A DNA stretch of 41,822 bases from a bacterium (GCA_026709025.1 JAPOTT010000002.1:1-41822); one strand, 5' to 3'. Shown: positions 15,619 through 23,344, numbered from the stretch's first letter. Notes: generated by a model from the sequence alone, not told the origin. Program-made: numbers and translations.

Positions 15619-17130
15619 ATGAACCTGATGATGTTGCTAGAGATGGCGGCTAACGGCTTTGGAGATCGCACTGCCATAGGCCCCCATCAAGGCGGGCTCA
15701 CCTACCAGCAGTTGTTCCAAGCCGCTGGTGGTGCAGCCGACCGACTACGCAAAGCGCAAGTGCAGCGGGTGTCTATGGTTGGCATCAGCAGTCAAGCTCT
15801 GCCGGTGGCTCTATTTGGGTCGGCTTGGGCTGGTCTACCCTTTGCCCCTTTGAACTACCGCCTGACGGTGCCAGAACTGCGCTACCTAGCAGCCGAGGTA
15901 GCCCCCTCTGTAACTGTGTGCGACCCCGACACTCAAGCCACCATCGCCGATCTAGACGGCGTGCAAACAGTCCTTCAAGACGACTTCTTCTCTGAGTGGG
16001 CCGCCGCTAGCACCCCCGAAAACGATTGGAACACCGACCCAGACAACATCGCCATCTTGTTGTTCACCAGCGGAACCACCGGTACGCCTAAGGCCGCTGT
16101 ACTGCGTCACAAGCACCTCGTGTCCTACATCATCAGTTCGGTGGAGTTCATGGGTGCAGCCGAAGACGAGGCCACCTTAATTTCGGTGCCCCCCTACCAT
16201 GTGGCGGGCATCGCAGCCATCTTGAGTGCGGTGTATTCGGGACGACGCATCGTACAACTACCCAACTTTGATGCAGCCGAATGGGTGTATCTGGTACGCA
16301 CCCAAAACGTCACCCACGCCATGGTTGTGCCCACCATGCTAGCCCGCATCACCGATATTCTGGAAAAAGATGGTGCTGGCCTGCCATCGCTGCGGGCACT
16401 TTCTTACGGCGGCGGCAAGATGCCTGCCACGGTAATTGCCCGTGCCCTAGACCTGTTGCCAGAAACTGGATTTGTGAACGCCTACGGGCTCACCGAAACC
16501 AGTTCCTCGGTAGCGATATTAGGCCCCGAAGAACATCGTGAAGCCCATAGCTCCGCCGACCCTACGGTGCGAGCCAGGCTTGGTTCGGCAGGTAAACCTC
16601 TGCCCTCCATTGAGGTAGACATCCGCGACGAGGAGGGCAAACCGCTGCCAGCAGGCCAATCTGGGGAGATTTGGGTGCGCGGGGAGCAGGTATCGGGCGA
16701 GTACTTGGGGCGCAACTCTAGGGTCACATCCGAAGGCTGGTTTCCCACCAACGATGGCGGTTCCGTTGATGCTCACGGCTACTTGTATGTGGATGGACGC
16801 ATAGACGACATCATTGTGCGAGGGGGAGAGAACATCTCGCCCGGCGAAATTGAAGACGTGCTGTTAGCCCATCCATCTGTAGCCGATGCTGCGGCCATCG
16901 GCGTACCAGACGAACAGTGGGGCGAAGCAGTGGCAGCTGTGGTTGTCCCTAGCTCTGATCACACAGTAGACATCGCAGAGTTGCAAGATTTTGTGAAGGC
17001 ACAGATGCGATCCTCACGCACTCCCGACCTCATTCACGTTCGCCACGAACTACCCTACAACGAAACCGGCAAGCTGCTGCGCCGGGTGCTGCGGGATGAA
17101 CTCGCCGATTCGCGCAAAAGGTCTAGCTGA
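15619..17130 (+). CDS. AMP-forming acyl-CoA synthetase / ligase
   Basis: 503-residue enzyme of the ANL superfamily that activates a carboxylic acid with ATP and CoA. Motifs are all present: P-loop LLFTSGTTGTPKAA (about 147-160), NAYGLTETSSS (about 286-296), the hinge GRIDDIIVRGGENISPGEIEDVL (about 394-416) and the C-terminal catalytic lysine in NETGKLLRR (about 484). GGGGG stands ahead of the ATG with an AG-rich spacer. The next gene starts inside its last 35 nt, so they are likely co-translated. Together with the CoA-transferase and crotonase this suggests fatty-acid, aromatic or sterol side-chain breakdown; the substrate cannot be read from sequence alone. Confidence 0.92.
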   Translation: MNLMMLLEMAANGFGDRTAIGPHQGGLTYQQLFQAAGGAADRLRKAQVQRVSMVGISSQALPVALFGSAWAGLPFAPLNYRLTVPELRYLAAEVAPSVTVCDPDTQATIADLDGVQTVLQDDFFSEWAAASTPENDWNTDPDNIAILLFTSGTTGTPKAAVLRHKHLVSYIISSVEFMGAAEDEATLISVPPYHVAGIAAILSAVYSGRRIVQLPNFDAAEWVYLVRTQNVTHAMVVPTMLARITDILEKDGAGLPSLRALSYGGGKMPATVIARALDLLPETGFVNAYGLTETSSSVAILGPEEHREAHSSADPTVRARLGSAGKPLPSIEVDIRDEEGKPLPAGQSGEIWVRGEQVSGEYLGRNSRVTSEGWFPTNDGGSVDAHGYLYVDGRIDDIIVRGGENISPGEIEDVLLAHPSVADAAAIGVPDEQWGEAVAAVVVPSSDHTVDIAELQDFVKAQMRSSRTPDLIHVRHELPYNETGKLLRRVLRDELADSRKRSS

Positions 17131-18172
17131 GGCAAGCTCGCTGCTCTCGGAGCCCTATGCCGCTGAAGACATAGGGCTAGCCGACTGTCCCCTTTTTGTG
17201 ATTGAGCTGCCCGTAGCAAACCTTGATGCTGAGGCTCATCAAACCCATGTCGATCACGCTGAGTTGGCTAAGCTCATCGCTGCTGTTCCAGCGGTGGTGG
17301 TTGGTGTTGTTGCGGACGACATTGAGGGTGCTGCCACAGCCTCTGATCTGGCTCAGATTTGCGAGGCCTGCGACATCGTGCTCGCACCAGATCACTTGGG
17401 TCTGGCTGGCTCGGTTCCTGTGAGCGACATCACCGAACTGGCCGCGGCGATTGCCCAATCACCCTTAGCTGCCACCACGCTGGTGCAACTGCTGCGTCTC
17501 AGCAAAACCCTCAGCACCGTGGACGGTTTGGTAGCTGAGTCGCTGGCTTACGCCACGCTGCAATCGGACTCGCAGTTCCGCGCCTGGTTAGCCGCACAAC
17601 CCAGCAAGCCTCAGCCCCAAAACGATGCGCCGCCCGTGCTGGTGAAACATCAAGCCTCCACATTGCACATCACACTAAATCGGCCCGAACGTCACAACGC
17701 CTTTAGTGCATCCATGCGGGACAATCTGCTGGAGGTACTCCGAGCTGCTTGGGTAGACCCAAGCCTAGATGGCATCGTTATCGGTGGCTCAGGCTCCACC
17801 TTTTGTTCTGGGGGCGACCTTAGCGAGTTCGGTACCACCCCCAACTCAGGCACCGCCCATCAAATACGTTCGGTGCGTAGTGCTGCTTTTTGGATAGACC
17901 GTCTAGCGGCCAAAACAAGGGTGATCATGCAGGGTAGCTGTGTGGGGGCGGGTGTAGAATTGGCGGCTTACGCCCACGATGTGGTTGCCCACCCCGATAC
18001 CACGTTCTGCTTGCCCGAGGTTGCCATGGGGCTGATCCCGGGAGCAGGCGGAACGGTTAGCATCGCCCGGCGCATTGGCCGCCAACGCCTCGGCTATATG
18101 GCCCTCACCGGCACCAAACTCAACACCACAACCGCCCTAAGCTGGGGCCTAATCGACCGCATTGAGCGCTGA
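17096..18172 (+). CDS. Two-part crotonase-family (enoyl-CoA hydratase/isomerase) protein
   Basis: 358 residues in two crotonase-like parts. Residues 185-358 match the front two thirds of enoyl-CoA hydratase: LHITLNRPERHNAFSASMRD, the oxyanion-hole loop SGGDLSEFG, GAGVELAAYAHDVV, and LPEVAMGLIPGAGG with the catalytic Glu, ending at WGLIDRIER without the usual C-terminal helical domain of about 60 residues. Residues 1-180 look like the back part of a second, degenerate copy: VVGVVADDIEGAATASDLAQICEACDIVLAPD, then SPLAATTLVQLLRLSKTLSTVDGLVAE and SDSQFRAWLAAQPSKP, which match the missing C-terminal helices. So the chain may be functionally permuted. The ATG at 17096 overlaps the ligase gene by 35 nt; a later start is possible. 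Confidence 0.78.
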   Translation: MNSPIRAKGLAEASSLLSEPYAAEDIGLADCPLFVIELPVANLDAEAHQTHVDHAELAKLIAAVPAVVVGVVADDIEGAATASDLAQICEACDIVLAPDHLGLAGSVPVSDITELAAAIAQSPLAATTLVQLLRLSKTLSTVDGLVAESLAYATLQSDSQFRAWLAAQPSKPQPQNDAPPVLVKHQASTLHITLNRPERHNAFSASMRDNLLEVLRAAWVDPSLDGIVIGGSGSTFCSGGDLSEFGTTPNSGTAHQIRSVRSAAFWIDRLAAKTRVIMQGSCVGAGVELAAYAHDVVAHPDTTFCLPEVAMGLIPGAGGTVSIARRIGRQRLGYMALTGTKLNTTTALSWGLIDRIER

Positions 18173-18177
18173 GGCGA

Positions 18178-18192
18178 CACCGGTCGCCGGTG
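18178..18192. terminator. Hairpin CACCGG-TCG-CCGGTG between convergent genes
   Basis: A perfect 6-bp inverted repeat with a 3-nt loop starts 6 nt after the crotonase stop, inside the 80-nt gap between this gene and the convergent RTX gene. The alternative fold GGCGAC-ACCG-GTCGCC overlaps it. No T tract follows on either strand, so it is a weak candidate for a bidirectional terminator or RNA-stabilising hairpin. Confidence 0.35.
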
Positions 18193-18252
18193 ACGGGCCC
18201 CGCCCAGGCTCAAAGAGTGGACCTAGTACAGCTGATTGGCTACGTTGGGTGC

Positions 18253-19146
18253 CTACATTGCGTCGCAGAAGATAAAATCTGCTGCGCTCAAATCGGTTGA
18301 ATCGAAATCGATGAGCGAAATCGAGTCTGTACCGAGATCGGACAAGACAACCACGGTATTGGCACCGTCTTGCCGGATATTCAAATCATCGAAACTTTCG
18401 ATATGGCACATACCAGACAAGTCGATCACGTCAGCGCCGCTCTCAAAATCGTTGATCACGTCATGGCCATCGCCAGGCGAGAAGACAAACGAGTCGTCTC
18501 CGGCACCACCATACAGCATGTCATTGCCCGTTTCGCCGACGATCATGTCCGAGCCAGAGCCGCCGTGCAGCGCGTCGTCGCCAGCGCCACCGTACATCGT
18601 GTCGTTACCGCCATCACCGTGCAGCGCGTCGTTGCCTTCGCCACCGTGCAAAAAGTCGTTGCCAGCACCGCCAGACACAGTGTCGTCGCCGCCATCACCG
18701 AACAGAAAGTCGTTATCGGCACCGCCGTGCAGCGCGTCGTTGCCTTCGCCACCATACAGGTTGTCGTTGCCTTCGCCACCGTGCAGCGTATCGTCGCCAG
18801 CACCGCCATGCAGCCTGTCTTGGCCGCCATCGCCGGACAGCGCGTCGTTGCCAACACCGCCATCAATCCAATCGTCACCAGCACCGCCAGACACAGTGTC
18901 ACTGCCGGCACCGCCGAACAGCATGTCGTGGTCGGCACCGCCATCAAGGCTGTCGTTACCAACACCGCCCTCGATCCAATCGTCACCAGCACCACCAGAC
19001 ACAGTGTCGTCGCCGCCATTGCCGTACAGCGTGTCGTCGCCTATGCCGCCATCAAGGCTGTCGTTACCAACACCGCCGAACTGCGTAGTGCTTATCTCCT
19101 CTTGACTTTCCGTATCTCCTGTAGCACCTAAAGCCCACAAACTCAT
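18253..19146 (-). CDS. RTX (hemolysin-type calcium-binding repeat) protein, secreted
   Basis: 297-residue protein made almost only of glycine/aspartate nonapeptide repeats. About 22 copies of the GGxGxDxLx unit run from residue 25 to 222 and would fold into a calcium-filled parallel beta-roll. The C-terminal 75 residues (SPGDGHDVINDFESGADVIDLSG onward) resemble the serralysin-type C-terminal region that carries a type I secretion signal. No enzyme or adhesin domain and no N-terminal signal peptide are visible. GAAAGGA lies 6 nt before the ATG at 19146. The gene is controlled by a promoter with a 15-G spacer (see 19224-19253). No type I secretion genes occur in the window. The GC-biased repeats create long open frames on the other strand that are not genes. 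Confidence 0.9.
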   Translation of the reverse strand: MSLWALGATGDTESQEEISTTQFGGVGNDSLDGGIGDDTLYGNGGDDTVSGGAGDDWIEGGVGNDSLDGGADHDMLFGGAGSDTVSGGAGDDWIDGGVGNDALSGDGGQDRLHGGAGDDTLHGGEGNDNLYGGEGNDALHGGADNDFLFGDGGDDTVSGGAGNDFLHGGEGNDALHGDGGNDTMYGGAGDDALHGGSGSDMIVGETGNDMLYGGAGDDSFVFSPGDGHDVINDFESGADVIDLSGMCHIESFDDLNIRQDGANTVVVLSDLGTDSISLIDFDSTDLSAADFIFCDAM

Positions 19147-19223
19147 TTTTGTCCTTTCATAAATGTTTATAGTCGTGTGAGAATTCTTCTACGAAGCCTC
19201 AACACGCTTTTACTTGACACGGC

Positions 19224-19253
19224 ATCATAGCTCCCCCCCCCCCCCCCGGTCAA
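19224..19253 (-). promoter_or_regulatory. Promoter of the RTX gene with homopolymeric spacer
   Basis: Reading the minus strand, TTGACC (19253-19248) is a -35-like box and TATGAT (19229-19224) a -10-like box. The 18-nt spacer between them is fifteen G plus AGC. Transcription would start near 19217, giving a leader of about 70 nt before the ATG at 19146. The layout is that of promoters switched by slippage in the spacer, where 17 bp is optimal. The boxes are matched by eye. Confidence 0.55.
19233..19247. repeat. Homopolymeric tract of 15 C (15 G on minus strand)
   Basis: Uninterrupted run of fifteen C, by far the longest mononucleotide tract in the window. It sits exactly between the -35 and -10 boxes of the RTX gene on the minus strand. 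Its true length may vary between cells or be affected by sequencing error. Six-base arms CTTGAC (19213-19218) and GTCAAG (19249-19254) flank the promoter as an inverted repeat. Confidence 0.9.
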
Positions 19254-19350
19254 GCAATAGCGCAACAGCAACCTGAATTGTGTCAGAGCCCCTACCACTG
19301 ACTGCGCGCATTCGACACCAATACCCTATCCCATGAAATGATTAATCTGC

Positions 19351-19378
19351 TTGATATTGCACATACTTTGACTATACC
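19351..19378 (+). promoter_or_regulatory. Possible promoter of the toxin-antitoxin operon
   Basis: TTGATA (19351-19356) and TATACC (19373-19378) are separated by 16 nt and lie 30 nt ahead of the antitoxin ATG. The match to consensus is moderate. Phd-type antitoxins usually repress their own promoter, but no clear operator palindrome was seen. Confidence 0.3.
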
Positions 19379-19408
19379 TTTGTAGCAGTTTGACGAAATG
19401 ACGGTACT

Positions 19409-19702
19409 ATGCCAACAGAATCCTCCTATCAATCCACCATTCCTGCTGGAAGGTTCCGTGACAACTGTATGCAAATCATGGACAAGGTAGACCGTACCGG
19501 AGAAGCGGTAATAATCACTAAGCATGGTAAGCCAATGGTCAAAATAGTGCCAGCTCATCGTGAACAAGCTCGGTTCATCGGGTCTAGCCCCGAGCTTGAA
19601 ATCTTTGGGGATATCATGACACCCTCAGCCTCACCTGATGACTGGGAGTCGATCAGCAACCCTGAACGAGTGGTAGATCCAACTTTGCCAGCAGAACGGT
19701 GA
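19409..19702 (+). CDS. Phd/YefM-family antitoxin
   Basis: 97-residue antitoxin of a type II toxin-antitoxin pair. The N-terminal half has the Phd/YefM DNA-binding fold pattern, with IPAGRFRDNCMQIMDKVDRTGEAVIITKHGKPMVKIVP (split by the usual helix-turn-strand, residues 10-48). The C-terminal half is disordered and Ser/Pro/Asp-rich, as expected for the part that folds on the toxin. It would neutralise the PIN nuclease encoded next and repress the operon. Its stop overlaps the toxin start (GTGA at 19699-19702). The pair lies between the RTX gene and the convergent molybdoenzyme gene. Confidence 0.88.
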   Translation: MPTESSYQSTIPAGRFRDNCMQIMDKVDRTGEAVIITKHGKPMVKIVPAHREQARFIGSSPELEIFGDIMTPSASPDDWESISNPERVVDPTLPAER

Positions 19703-20115
19703 TCCTCCTTGATACCCATGTCTTACTCTGGGGACTGCAAGACGGACACCAAATCGGTCCTCATACGAGACGGCTGCTTGATGAATCGCTAATAGAAGGA
19801 AACCTCGCCGTATCGGCGGTCACATTCACTGAAGTAGCGAGGCTGTACCGCAAAGGTGTCATCAACTTAGGTACCGCTCCAGACCTTTGGCATGAAGCGC
19901 AACTAGCAAAAGGGCTTCGCGAACTTCCCGTTACTGGGAAAATAGCACTTCGCGGTGTATCACTAATGGACTCGGGCTTTCACAGCGACCCAGACGATCA
20001 GACCATCGTCGCAACTGCAATTTTAGGCAACCATAAATTGGTCACCGCTGATCGCGCAATCCAAAAATGGTGCATGCGAACTCGCGAAGTTCGTTTTGTC
20101 GACCCATCCAAATGA
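19699..20115 (+). CDS. VapC-type PIN-domain ribonuclease toxin
   Basis: 138-residue PIN-domain protein, the toxin partner of the upstream antitoxin. Relatives cut tRNA or rRNA. The acidic active site is intact: Asp5 (LLDTHVLLW), Glu45 (TFTEVARLYRKG), Asp100 in SDPDDQTIVATA and Asp118 in LVTADRAIQ. It begins with GTG overlapping the antitoxin stop, so translation is coupled. It ends 4 nt before the stop codon of the convergent molybdoenzyme gene, so the two transcripts probably overlap. Confidence 0.9.
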   Translation: MILLDTHVLLWGLQDGHQIGPHTRRLLDESLIEGNLAVSAVTFTEVARLYRKGVINLGTAPDLWHEAQLAKGLRELPVTGKIALRGVSLMDSGFHSDPDDQTIVATAILGNHKLVTADRAIQKWCMRTREVRFVDPSK

Positions 20116-20119
20116 TTGG

Positions 20120-22054
20120 CTAGGTTTCTTGAGCCCTTACTTGGATGGTGTGCCAGCCGGTGGCACCATCGGGAGCTGGTTCGGAAATCTCTGGTGTTTG
20201 AGTTGTGCCGGTGCCGTCTGTGGCTCTAACCCTTACCCGATGATCGCCGGGTGTGGCATCCCATGTGACCATCCATTGTCTCCAAGAGTTGATTGTGGTC
20301 TCCCTGCTGAGGTCGGCCTCCACCCAGGGTTCGTCGTCAACCTGCACCTCTACCTTCTCAATCGCCCTGTGTGGGGCCCAAGCTACACCTGCTATAGCGG
20401 TAGGGCCGGGGGCTACCTCTTCGCCCCTGCGCGGCACATCAATGCGCGACTGGGTTTTGATAGGGCCCTCTTTTGACCACCCACGAGGTATCCAAAAACC
20501 GTCAAAACCTTCCCAAGTGGTGAGTTCTATCTCTGAAAGCCACTTTGTAGCCGATACGTAGCCATACAGCCCAGAAACAACCAAGCGAGCCGGAAAGCCG
20601 TGGGCGATGGGCAGAGGTTCGCCGTTCATCTGCACCGCTACAAGCGCTACCCTGCCGTCTAATGCCACCTCGGTTGGAAAACCCGCTGTCCAGCGATCTA
20701 TTGAGCGCCCCACTATCTGCGTAGCACCCCGCTGAATGCCTGCCTGTTGCAACACATTAGCTAGGGGCACACCTACCCACTCGGCGTTACCCACCAAACC
20801 ACCACCAACACTATTGGACACACAAGACAAGGTGACCTGCTCTTGCACTAAGCCCAAATCTAACAATTCCTCGTAACCAATCTCCACCTCGCGATCAACC
20901 ATGCCGTGAATGCGCAAAGACCAATCCTCTGGGTCTACCTGCGGGTAGGACAAGGCGGTGTCGATGAGGTAAAAATCATCGTTGGGCGTGATGAGCGGAT
21001 CGATTCCTTCGATGTAATCAAAGTTGGCCCGCCGCGGCGCTTCGGCGGTAACTGTAGGTGTGGGCTCGGCTGTAGCTTCAGATGTTGCCTGAGCTGTGGC
21101 ATCGGGAGCTTGCGTGGCTGTAGCAGTGGGAGTAGCGCCTGGTTCAGATGCTTCCTGCACTGCAGAATCCGAAGAATCTAACTCAGCTAGCGCCGCAGGA
21201 GTAGCAACAGTGCGGTTTTGGAGGGCTTGTGAGGCAAACCCCTGCCTAGCTCCCTCTACGGTGTCTCGGCGCCGCAACCAGCGGCCCAACAACCCCCCCA
21301 CCAGAGAAGCACCAGCCATAGCCCCAACCGCACCCACAAACCGGCGCCGGTTGTTAAAGCGACCTCGACCAACCATCGGTACAGGCGTTCGGCCTGTAGA
21401 TGGCTCACTGCTAACTTGAACCCCATCTGTAGATGAAACATCACCTGTCTGCGAAGCTGCATCAGCAGATGAAACATCACCGAGATCGGCTGCTCCGGCA
21501 GCATCTATGCCACCAGATCTAGTGCGAACAGATCTAGTACGAACCGCCTCAAAGTCGATCATCCCCAAAAGGTGCAACCCCATATAAACCGCGATGGCAA
21601 AAGTGCCTGAGACAAAACCCGAAAACCACCCCCAACCGTCTTCATATACCGGGTTGTGTGCCCCTGCCCAACCCCCTAATACAGCGAACACAACCAACCC
21701 TGCGGGCATAACCCACGAACGCCTACTAGATGCCCAACCCAACCCGGCACCCAACAGCAAAGCAACCACCACAATGCCCCAAACCAAAGCTGGCTTCTGA
21801 GCGCTGCCTAGCTGCTCAATAGACCATCGGGCAATGAACCCAGGCGTGTTATCCACCATCACATCGGCCACTGACACCACTAAAGAGGGCACCCTGCGAC
21901 TAGTAGTGCCAGACAATATCTCGCTCACACCCAGCGCCGCCCCGGCAGCAACTAAGCCGATCATCGCCATCCAAAACGACGGCACAATATCTTTTAGCGG
22001 CTCCCTAGAATCCTGCTTGTGCTCAGATGTGTGTGTAGCCTCAAGTTCGCTCAT
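20120..22054 (-). CDS. Membrane-anchored sulfite-oxidase-type molybdopterin oxidoreductase
   Basis: 644-residue protein. Four transmembrane helices lie at about residues 27-47, 88-108, 114-131 and 146-166. A twin-arginine-like fifth segment follows at 239-259 (NNRRRFVGAVGAMAGASLVGG) and a Thr/Ala/Pro-rich linker at about 300-340. The molybdopterin domain (about 345-510) contains RIHGMVDREVEIGYEELL and Cys411 in TLSCVSNSVGGG, the molybdenum ligand of the sulfite oxidase family. The C-terminal part (GVAWAPHRAIEKVEVQVDDEPW onward) is the Mo-co dimerisation domain. No heme domain is present, so the electron acceptor is unknown. The catalytic part should face outside the membrane. Moco synthesis genes lie 2-7 kb away. 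Substrate may be sulfite, a sulfoxide or another compound. Confidence 0.88.
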   Translation of the reverse strand: MSELEATHTSEHKQDSREPLKDIVPSFWMAMIGLVAAGAALGVSEILSGTTSRRVPSLVVSVADVMVDNTPGFIARWSIEQLGSAQKPALVWGIVVVALLLGAGLGWASSRRSWVMPAGLVVFAVLGGWAGAHNPVYEDGWGWFSGFVSGTFAIAVYMGLHLLGMIDFEAVRTRSVRTRSGGIDAAGAADLGDVSSADAASQTGDVSSTDGVQVSSEPSTGRTPVPMVGRGRFNNRRRFVGAVGAMAGASLVGGLLGRWLRRRDTVEGARQGFASQALQNRTVATPAALAELDSSDSAVQEASEPGATPTATATQAPDATAQATSEATAEPTPTVTAEAPRRANFDYIEGIDPLITPNDDFYLIDTALSYPQVDPEDWSLRIHGMVDREVEIGYEELLDLGLVQEQVTLSCVSNSVGGGLVGNAEWVGVPLANVLQQAGIQRGATQIVGRSIDRWTAGFPTEVALDGRVALVAVQMNGEPLPIAHGFPARLVVSGLYGYVSATKWLSEIELTTWEGFDGFWIPRGWSKEGPIKTQSRIDVPRRGEEVAPGPTAIAGVAWAPHRAIEKVEVQVDDEPWVEADLSRETTINSWRQWMVTWDATPGDHRVRVRATDGTGTTQTPEISEPAPDGATGWHTIQVRAQET

Positions 22055-22122
22055 GTTGCCACTAGGTTTCTCATAGATGTTCCCTCTTACAATTGCTTAT
22101 CTGTAGATGGTTGTAGGCGAAT

Positions 22123-22139
22123 GGTTGCTGGCAGCAACC
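22123..22139. promoter_or_regulatory. 17-bp palindrome in the divergent molybdoenzyme/rsgA promoter region
   Basis: GGTTGCTG, one G, then CAGCAACC: perfect 8-bp arms with a single central base. Such tight dyads are typical of operator sites rather than RNA hairpins. It lies 69 bp upstream of the molybdoenzyme start and 95 bp upstream of the rsgA start, so it could control either gene. No regulator gene is adjacent. Confidence 0.4.
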
Positions 22140-22233
22140 TCAAGCGTTTTCTGCGCTCAAGGCAACTGCTGCTAATCAACCACACTAGCCACAGTCGGTG
22201 ACATATTATGCCAAATCCCCAACAACATCGCCC

Positions 22234-23199
22234 ATGAATGCACTTGAGGCTTTAGGAATAGACACCGGGTGGCAGCAGGCAGCCCACGGCCAACCCTTAG
22301 GAAGGGTGGTGCAGGTGGATCGAGGGGAATGCGAGGTGGTTACTAGTCAGAGCATGATAAGAGCATCTTCTGATTCACAGCGTGCCCAAGATTCGGTGGC
22401 TCCGGTAACCGGCGACTGGGTAACCATCGGCACCGACCTCAACCAAAACCCAATACTAGAAAAGGTACTCAAGCGACGCACCCTGCTTGTTAGGCGAGAC
22501 CCTGCCGAACATGCACAACCCCAAGCACTGGTAGCCAATGCCGACGTGGTGGGAGTGGTGTGCAGCTTGGATCGCCGCTTAAACCCCGCACAGCTAGAGC
22601 GATTCTGCGTGGTGGGATGGCAATCAGGCGCTGAGGTAGCGGTGATCTTAACCAAGGCCGACCTCTGCCAAAACCCCCACAAACAAATTCGCCAAGCCAC
22701 AAAACTTGCACCGGGCGCACCGGTACTGCTTACCGCTGCCCTCAAGGGCGAGGGGCTCCAACAGGTGCAGCAACTGCTTAAGCCCAACCGTACTCTAGCT
22801 TTGTTGGGCCCTTCGGGTGTTGGAAAATCCACGCTGATCAATACGCTTACGGGTGAGCCAACCCAAGCAGTAGCTCAGGTACGTGCTAGCGACTCCAAAG
22901 GCCGTCACACCACCATCGCCCGTCGCCTTATTCCCATACCCCACGCAGGCTCAATAGTAGACACTCCTGGAATTAGGGCTGTGGGCCCGTGGGATGCATG
23001 GGAAGGGCTAGCTGCTGCTTATGCAGAAATAGATGCCTTAGACGGAAAGTGTCGCTTTGCCGAAAACTGCTGGCATCAAGGCGAACCCGACTGTGCCGTT
23101 AGAGATAACGTAGACCCAGCCCGCCTAAAGCGCTACTTAGCACTAGCCAACGAACTAGCCGACCAAGACCTAGCCCGAACCCGCCACCACAAACCCTAA
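22234..23199 (+). CDS. rsgA: Ribosome small-subunit-dependent GTPase A
   Basis: 321-residue circularly permuted GTPase that acts in late maturation of the 30S ribosomal subunit. After an OB-like N-terminal domain the G motifs appear in permuted order: G4 TKAD (140-143), G1 GPSGVGKST (192-200) and G3 DTPG (243-246). SKGRHTTIARR lies between G1 and G3 as the G2 region. The C-terminal zinc site has Cys in GKCRFAENCWHQGEPDCAV, with the spaced C-C-H-C ligands. The ATG at 22234 was chosen; the frame can be extended to GTG 22198, but neither start has a clear ribosome-binding site. It is divergent from the molybdoenzyme gene and not linked to other ribosome genes here. Confidence 0.93.
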   Translation: MNALEALGIDTGWQQAAHGQPLGRVVQVDRGECEVVTSQSMIRASSDSQRAQDSVAPVTGDWVTIGTDLNQNPILEKVLKRRTLLVRRDPAEHAQPQALVANADVVGVVCSLDRRLNPAQLERFCVVGWQSGAEVAVILTKADLCQNPHKQIRQATKLAPGAPVLLTAALKGEGLQQVQQLLKPNRTLALLGPSGVGKSTLINTLTGEPTQAVAQVRASDSKGRHTTIARRLIPIPHAGSIVDTPGIRAVGPWDAWEGLAAAYAEIDALDGKCRFAENCWHQGEPDCAVRDNVDPARLKRYLALANELADQDLARTRHHKP

Positions 23200-23281
23200 T
23201 TAATGCTCTAAACCAACACAGATATATGAAAGTTTTGCATAAGAGTAAATAAATCTCCACTACAGGGTTATTTTTAATTAT

Positions 23282-23303
23282 CTTTGGGGCCAAACGGCCA
23301 AAG
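23282..23303. terminator. Possible terminator after rsgA
   Basis: CTTTGG (23282-23287) pairs with CCAAAG (23298-23303), with an optional inner GCC/GGC helix, and is followed on the plus strand by TTTAATC. It lies 83 nt after the rsgA stop. The T tract is short, so termination strength is doubtful. Confidence 0.35.
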
Positions 23304-23327
23304 TTTAATCAAGGGGTTGGGGAGATC

Positions 23328-23337
23328 GGGGGGGGGG
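23328..23337. repeat. Homopolymeric tract of 10 G
   Basis: Run of ten G just beyond the 3' end of tRNA-Ala (C on the tRNA strand). It is not placed between promoter boxes, so it has no evident role. Confidence 0.8.
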
Positions 23338-23344
23338 TTGTGGG

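Noticed and set aside
18236-19131. Long open frames (289 and 253 codons) on the plus strand opposite the RTX gene
   Set aside because: Their translations are Ser/Pro or Val/Thr repeat noise that mirrors the nonapeptide DNA repeats; the minus-strand frame has the true RTX pattern, a ribosome-binding site and a promoter.
19214-19219. TTGACA on the plus strand as a -35 box for the toxin-antitoxin operon
   Set aside because: The expected -10 position falls inside the C tract, and the operon starts almost 200 nt further on.
13711-20115. Integrative element inserted at tRNA-Glu, carrying the RTX and toxin-antitoxin genes
   Set aside because: No integrase, relaxase or phage gene and no direct repeat of the tRNA 3' end was found; the enclosed genes are mostly metabolic with ordinary composition.
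20096-20476. 126-codon plus-strand frame after the toxin gene
   Set aside because: It overlaps the C-terminal domain of the molybdoenzyme on the other strand and has no domain or ribosome-binding site.
23328-23337. Second phase-variation tract (10 G)
   Set aside because: It lies downstream of tRNA-Ala and rsgA, not within a promoter or coding frame, so length change has no obvious effect.
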